Source: an uncultured Thiotrichaceae bacterium (GTDB lineage Bacteria > Pseudomonadota > Gammaproteobacteria > Thiotrichales > Thiotrichaceae). Taken from it: a DNA stretch of 10,620 bases. The translations under genes and the position numbers were made by a program. This document shows positions 6,794 through 10,620 of this stretch, piece by piece. Location: assembly GCA_938038645.1 (NCBI GenBank), contig CALHTA010000187.1, forward strand, positions 1 through 10,620, in the 5' to 3' direction. How positions within the stretch are numbered: position 1 is the stretch's first letter; each line of letters begins with the position of its first letter. The notes below the pieces were generated by a model that was not told where the DNA came from, searched no databases, and saw nothing but the letters and a program-made list of their open reading frames with translations.

Positions 6794-7996
6794 ATGCCTT
6801 GGAACGAACCAGGTGGAAACAAAGATAAAGACCCGTGGAGCAATAAGCCTTCACGAGGAAATTCGTCCGACGGAATCGAAGACGCCATTCAAAAAATGAA
6901 TGATAAGTTGGGTCAATTGTTCGGGGGTGGATCTTCAAGCAATAACAGTTCCGACGGTGAAGGTGGTGGTATAAACAAAGGGGTCTTAATCGGTCTAGGT
7001 GCAATAGCGCTCATAGCATGGCTTTTAACTGGAATATACACAGTCGACTCTGCTGAGCGAGGCGTCGAGTTGCGATTCGGTAAATATCACCGAACAACAA
7101 TGCCTGGCCTTCATTGGCACATGCCTTACCCCATTGATACAGTAGAAAAAGTTGATGTGGACAGAAGCAGAACGGCTCGCGATGCGAGTGGAAGTACTCA
7201 CATGCTGACCAAAGATGAAAACATCATCTCTATTGCAGTAAATGTTCAGTACAGAATCAAAAATCCTGAAGACTATCTATTTAATGTGTTTTTGCCGGAT
7301 TATGAAAGTAATCAGATGATTGCGACGGTTTATAACGTAATGCGAAGTGCGTTACGTGAAGTGGTTGGTCGTACAAACATGGATTCAATAATTGGTGCGG
7401 ATCGTGAAAAAATGGCACCAGACATCCAGCTGATCATGCAGCGCGTTCTCGATGACTACAAATCGGGTATAGACATTATGAAGGTCAATGTGACCGATGC
7501 AGAAGCCCCTAAGGAAGTTAAAGACGCATTTGATGACGCTATTCGTGCACGAGAAGATCAGAACAGGTTTAAAAACCAAGCAGAAACCTATGCGAAGCAA
7601 GTGGTGCCAAACGCGCGAGGTAAAGCGGCCCGTATAATAGAAGATGCAACGGCCTACAGAAGCCAGGCAATTTCAAAAGCACAAGGTGAATCGTCACGTT
7701 TTGAACAGCTGTCTTCTGCTTACAGTAAAGCACCTGCAGTTACTCGAGAGCGACTTTATCTTGAGACAATGGAACAAGTATTAGAAAGTAGCTCAAAGGT
7801 CATGATTGACTCTAAGTCGGGAAATAACATGTTGTACCTGCCTCTAGATAAGCTTCAAGGCAATGCTGGCGCTACTGGCAGTAGTAGTCTGGAAGTCAGG
7901 GGAGCCGTTGCTAGCGCAATGAGTAATGCGGCCGATCGTGCAAATAATGTACCTACTAGATCCCTCCGTGATGCAACTCGGGAGAGCAGACAATGA
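6794..7996 (+). CDS. hflK: HflK, FtsH protease modulator subunit
   Basis: SPFH/prohibitin-family membrane protein. With HflC it forms the large HflKC assembly that surrounds and modulates the FtsH protease. It has 400 residues (E. coli 419). The characteristic start MPWNEPGGNKDKDPW is followed by a Gly/Ser/Asn-rich cytoplasmic segment (residues 12-60), one transmembrane helix (about 63-82), and the SPFH domain beginning DSAERGVELRFGKYHR. A long charged, Ala-rich helical region (about 240-320, with FKNQAETYAKQVVPNARGKA) and a low-complexity tail complete it. GGAG seven bases upstream supports the start. The hflC ATG overlaps its stop as ATGA, indicating translational coupling. hfq and hflX, which precede hflK in E. 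coli and Pseudomonas, are absent upstream. Confidence 0.97.
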   Translation: MPWNEPGGNKDKDPWSNKPSRGNSSDGIEDAIQKMNDKLGQLFGGGSSSNNSSDGEGGGINKGVLIGLGAIALIAWLLTGIYTVDSAERGVELRFGKYHRTTMPGLHWHMPYPIDTVEKVDVDRSRTARDASGSTHMLTKDENIISIAVNVQYRIKNPEDYLFNVFLPDYESNQMIATVYNVMRSALREVVGRTNMDSIIGADREKMAPDIQLIMQRVLDDYKSGIDIMKVNVTDAEAPKEVKDAFDDAIRAREDQNRFKNQAETYAKQVVPNARGKAARIIEDATAYRSQAISKAQGESSRFEQLSSAYSKAPAVTRERLYLETMEQVLESSSKVMIDSKSGNNMLYLPLDKLQGNAGATGSSSLEVRGAVASAMSNAADRANNVPTRSLRDATRESRQ

Positions 7997-8850
7997 AAAA
8001 TCCTATAATTTTAGCGATCGTGGCTGTTCTAGTCATTATCATGAGCTCTGCTTACGTTGTTGATCAGCGTGAAACAGCGATTAAATTCCGTTTTGGTGAG
8101 ATTGTTGAGGAAGACATCGGGCCTGGGCTGCATTTTAGGATCCCAATTTGGAATCGTGTAGAGCGCTTCTCTTCGCAGATTCTATCGCTTGATGCGAATC
8201 CGGAGCGATTTCTAACGAATGAAAAGAAATACGTTCAAGTGGATTTCTTTGTGAAATGGCGTATCTCAGAGACGGGTAAGTTCTATCGTTCAACGGGTGG
8301 AGATATTACACGAGCTCAAAATCGTCTTGAAAGCATCATGAAAGATGGTTTAAGAAATGAGTTCTCTAAGAGAACAATTCAGGAAGCTATTTCTGGAGAG
8401 CGTGATGAGATAATGGAAGCTCTTCAAACAAAGTCTAATGAAGCAGCCAACCAGTTGGGGGTCTCCATTGTCGATGTTCGTGTGAGTCGAATAGATTTCA
8501 CCAACTCAGTTAGTGAGTCGGTCTTTAATCGAATGAGATCAGAGCGTGAACGTGTTGCTCAAGATTTTCGTGCTCGTGGTCGAGAAGAGGCTGAAAGAAT
8601 TAAAGCGGCTGCCGATCGTGATTCTGTGATTATTGAAGCGGATGCATATAGTGCTGCTGAGAAAATCCGAGGTCAAGGTGATGCTCAAGCCGCAAATATT
8701 TATGCTGAAGCTTATACTAAAGACGCCGAGTTTTATTCTTTCCATCGTAGTCTTGAGGCTTACAGAAAGTCGCTCGGAAAATCTCGTGACGTGATGGTCA
8801 TGGATCCTGACTCAGAGTTTTTCCGCTACTTTAAGCAGAAAACCCAATAA
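7993..8850 (+). CDS. hflC: HflC, FtsH protease modulator subunit
   Basis: Partner of HflK in the membrane HflKC complex that regulates FtsH. It has 285 residues, shorter than E. coli HflC (334). A single N-terminal membrane anchor lies at about 4-22, then the SPFH domain starting VDQRETAIKFRFGEIVEEDIGPGLHF, which carries the family's conserved GPGLHF turn. The coiled, Arg/Glu/Ala-rich stretch (SERERVAQDFRARGREEAERI onward) and AYRKSLG (about 256-262) with a DPDSEFFRYF end are typical of HflC. GGGAG about eight bases before the ATG, inside the hflK end, provides a ribosome binding site. The four-base overlap with hflK favours equal production of the two subunits. DUF2065 follows after 39 bp. 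Confidence 0.96.
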   Translation: MKNPIILAIVAVLVIIMSSAYVVDQRETAIKFRFGEIVEEDIGPGLHFRIPIWNRVERFSSQILSLDANPERFLTNEKKYVQVDFFVKWRISETGKFYRSTGGDITRAQNRLESIMKDGLRNEFSKRTIQEAISGERDEIMEALQTKSNEAANQLGVSIVDVRVSRIDFTNSVSESVFNRMRSERERVAQDFRARGREEAERIKAAADRDSVIIEADAYSAAEKIRGQGDAQAANIYAEAYTKDAEFYSFHRSLEAYRKSLGKSRDVMVMDPDSEFFRYFKQKTQ

Positions 8851-8889
8851 TCATTTAAGTCGCACAATATCAATCAAGAGCAGTTAATA

Positions 8890-9081
8890 GTGAATCTAAA
8901 TTGGAATGATCTTTTAGCTGCTCTTGCCTTGGTGCTCATAATCGAAGGGGTTCTACCCTTCTTAGCCCCCTCCAAATTAAAAGAAGTGTATAAAAGTGTT
9001 CTGGAAATGCCGGATAAGTCTTTACGTCTGATGGGTTTCGGCAGTATGGTTGCAGGCCTGATATTACTCTTTTTGATTTAA
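8890..9081 (+). CDS. DUF2065 (YjeT-like) small membrane protein
   Basis: A 63-residue protein with two hydrophobic helices (about 8-25 and 46-63) joined by a charged loop. ALALVLIIEGVLPFLAP followed by LPDK-like EMPDKSLRLMGFG and a hydrophobic C-terminus match the DUF2065 family, known as YjeT in E. coli, where it also lies between hflC and purA. The function is unknown; conserved linkage suggests a role near HflKC or FtsH, which is inference. The start is GTG with only a weak GAG nine bases upstream. Gaps are 39 bp after hflC and 22 bp before hisZ, so it is probably cotranscribed. Confidence 0.9.
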   Translation: MNLNWNDLLAALALVLIIEGVLPFLAPSKLKEVYKSVLEMPDKSLRLMGFGSMVAGLILLFLI

Positions 9082-9103
9082 TGCCACACGAGAATCGTTT
9101 GAC

Positions 9104-10297
9104 ATGAAATACTGGTTGCTTCCTGATGGAATTAACGAATCCTTGCCTGCAGAAGCAGAGGCTCTTGAAGCAATGCGAAGAGAGCTCTTGGATTTATATC
9201 GAGGCTGGGGGTATCGTTTTGTTATGCCGCCTTTGGTTGAGTACCTTGAGTCGCTAAGCATTGCGATGGGATCACAGCTTGATCTTCAAACGTTTAAAAT
9301 TACGGATCAAACGAATGGTCGGATGATGGGTTTACGGGCGGATATCACTCCGCAAGTTGCTCGAATAGATTCTCATGGAATGTCTCTGCTTCCAAATCAA
9401 CCCAACAGGCTCTGCTATATCGGTTCGGTTCTACGCACTCACAGTGCTGTAGCGGGGGGATCTCGTTCACCCATTCAGGTTGGAGCTGAGCTTTTTGGTC
9501 ATGCTGGCTTGGAAAGTGATTTTGAAGTCATTGCATTAATGATTGAAACTTTGCAGCTCGCTAGCTCTAAAAAGATTGTTTTAGATCTGGGGCATGTTGG
9601 AATCCTTAGGGCTTTAGTGGCTCAAGTAGGCTTGTCAGCGACTCAAGAAAAAACGTATTTGGATCAGCTTGAGCGAAAATCATTACCTGAAATTGACCGT
9701 TGGTTAGAACAGTCTTCTTTTGATGCATCTAGCTGTGATTTGTTAAAATCCTTACCAAGGCTTCATGGCGATATAGCTTTGCTTGAGGGCGAGGCCGCCA
9801 AAAAACTGAGTGTTGCAAGCCCAGAAATTTCAGAGTCTCTTAGTTACCTTAAGCAGTTAGTTGAAAAGCTGATGCAAGCTTATCCATCATTAGTGGTTAA
9901 CCTTGATTTAGCAGAAATGAGAGGTTACACCTACCATACTGGAATAGTGTATGCCGCTTACATACCCGAGAACGGCAGAGAGATTGCTAGGGGCGGGCGC
10001 TATGATGGTATTGGCGAAAACTTTGGTAACTCACGCCCAGCAACAGGTTTTAGTTGTAACCTTAGGACTTTATTAGAATTGAAGGGATTAGTTGATACGC
10101 CATTGGATAGTAGTGGAATATTGGCACCGGTTGGTGACGATCCTGAGCTCTTGGCCTTAATAACAACATTGAGAGAGCAAGGCGAAGTAGTCATTCGCCA
10201 ATTAGTGTCACAGGATCAAATACCTGCAAGTTCGCAAGGCTGTGATCGAGTGATTGAGCAAAGTTCAGGGCAATGGCAAATAGTTCCTGCGACTTAG
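9104..10297 (+). CDS. hisZ: HisZ, regulatory subunit of ATP phosphoribosyltransferase
   Basis: A class II aminoacyl-tRNA synthetase-like protein, paralogous to histidyl-tRNA synthetase. It pairs with short-form HisG to catalyse and feedback-regulate the first step of histidine synthesis. It has 397 residues, the usual HisZ length. The opening YWLLPDGINESLPAEA, the motif-2-like RADITPQVAR (78-87) and SRSPIQVGAELFG (120-132) match HisZ of pseudomonads, as do EMRGYTYHTG (271-280) and ARGGRYDGIG (295-304). A full anticodon-binding domain is lacking, which separates it from HisS. The ribosome site is weak (GAGAA about 13 bases upstream). The gene sits 22 bp after DUF2065 and 39 bp before purA, as in Pseudomonas-type genomes. 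It implies a short HisG elsewhere in this genome. Confidence 0.95.
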   Translation: MKYWLLPDGINESLPAEAEALEAMRRELLDLYRGWGYRFVMPPLVEYLESLSIAMGSQLDLQTFKITDQTNGRMMGLRADITPQVARIDSHGMSLLPNQPNRLCYIGSVLRTHSAVAGGSRSPIQVGAELFGHAGLESDFEVIALMIETLQLASSKKIVLDLGHVGILRALVAQVGLSATQEKTYLDQLERKSLPEIDRWLEQSSFDASSCDLLKSLPRLHGDIALLEGEAAKKLSVASPEISESLSYLKQLVEKLMQAYPSLVVNLDLAEMRGYTYHTGIVYAAYIPENGREIARGGRYDGIGENFGNSRPATGFSCNLRTLLELKGLVDTPLDSSGILAPVGDDPELLALITTLREQGEVVIRQLVSQDQIPASSQGCDRVIEQSSGQWQIVPAT

Positions 10298-10315
10298 AAT
10301 CGAAAGAAACGTTAG

Positions 10316-10620
<305 letters not shown>

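Noticed and set aside
6711..7004. Minus-strand 97-codon frame over the hflK start
   Set aside because: It covers the hflK leader and N-terminal coding region, is rich in Cys/His/Arg as shadow frames often are, and has no family match that I recognise.

Overview
The window looks like chromosomal DNA of a moderately AT-rich gammaproteobacterium, probably a marine Oceanospirillales/Pseudomonas-side lineage. The best evidence is the block hflK-hflC-DUF2065-hisZ-purA: hisZ between hflKC and purA is the pseudomonad/oceanospirillad arrangement and is absent from enterics. The genus cannot be fixed from the sequence alone. There are no rRNA or tRNA genes, CRISPR arrays, transposases or phage genes.

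Left part (1-3400): a cardiolipin synthase gene on the minus strand is cut by the window start. It is divergent from zwf (glucose-6-phosphate dehydrogenase). zwf converges on aqpZ (aquaporin Z, minus strand), and the two share what looks like a bidirectional intrinsic terminator. aqpZ has a good sigma70-like promoter.

Middle part (3400-6670): a 403-bp intergenic region carries a nested inverted repeat, a perfect 14-bp palindrome, an imperfect hairpin and a strong plus-strand intrinsic terminator with no plus-strand gene before it. It is followed by cysZ (sulfate uptake, plus strand). cysZ runs tail-to-tail, with a 4-bp overlap, into an unrecognised minus-strand gene for a TPR-like protein with two C-terminal membrane helices. 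A divergent plus-strand gene encodes a uracil-DNA glycosylase superfamily protein with cysteines suggesting a 4Fe-4S cluster. It starts at a GTG overlapped by the stop of a tiny upstream reading frame.

Right part (6683-10620): a compact run on the plus strand of hflK, hflC (ATGA overlap), a small DUF2065/YjeT membrane protein, hisZ and the start of purA. Gaps are at most 39 bp and a good promoter lies before hflK, so this is probably one operon. HflKC is the membrane complex that modulates the FtsH protease. HisZ is the regulatory subunit for short-form HisG, and PurA makes adenylosuccinate. The usual upstream partners hfq and hflX are not present.

Most of the window is ordinary housekeeping DNA, and I see no clear new multi-gene system. 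The points most worth a second look are the orphan terminator and folded intergenic region at 3500-3740, the unknown TPR/two-helix protein, the odd translation start of the glycosylase gene, and the separation of hflK from hfq-hflX.
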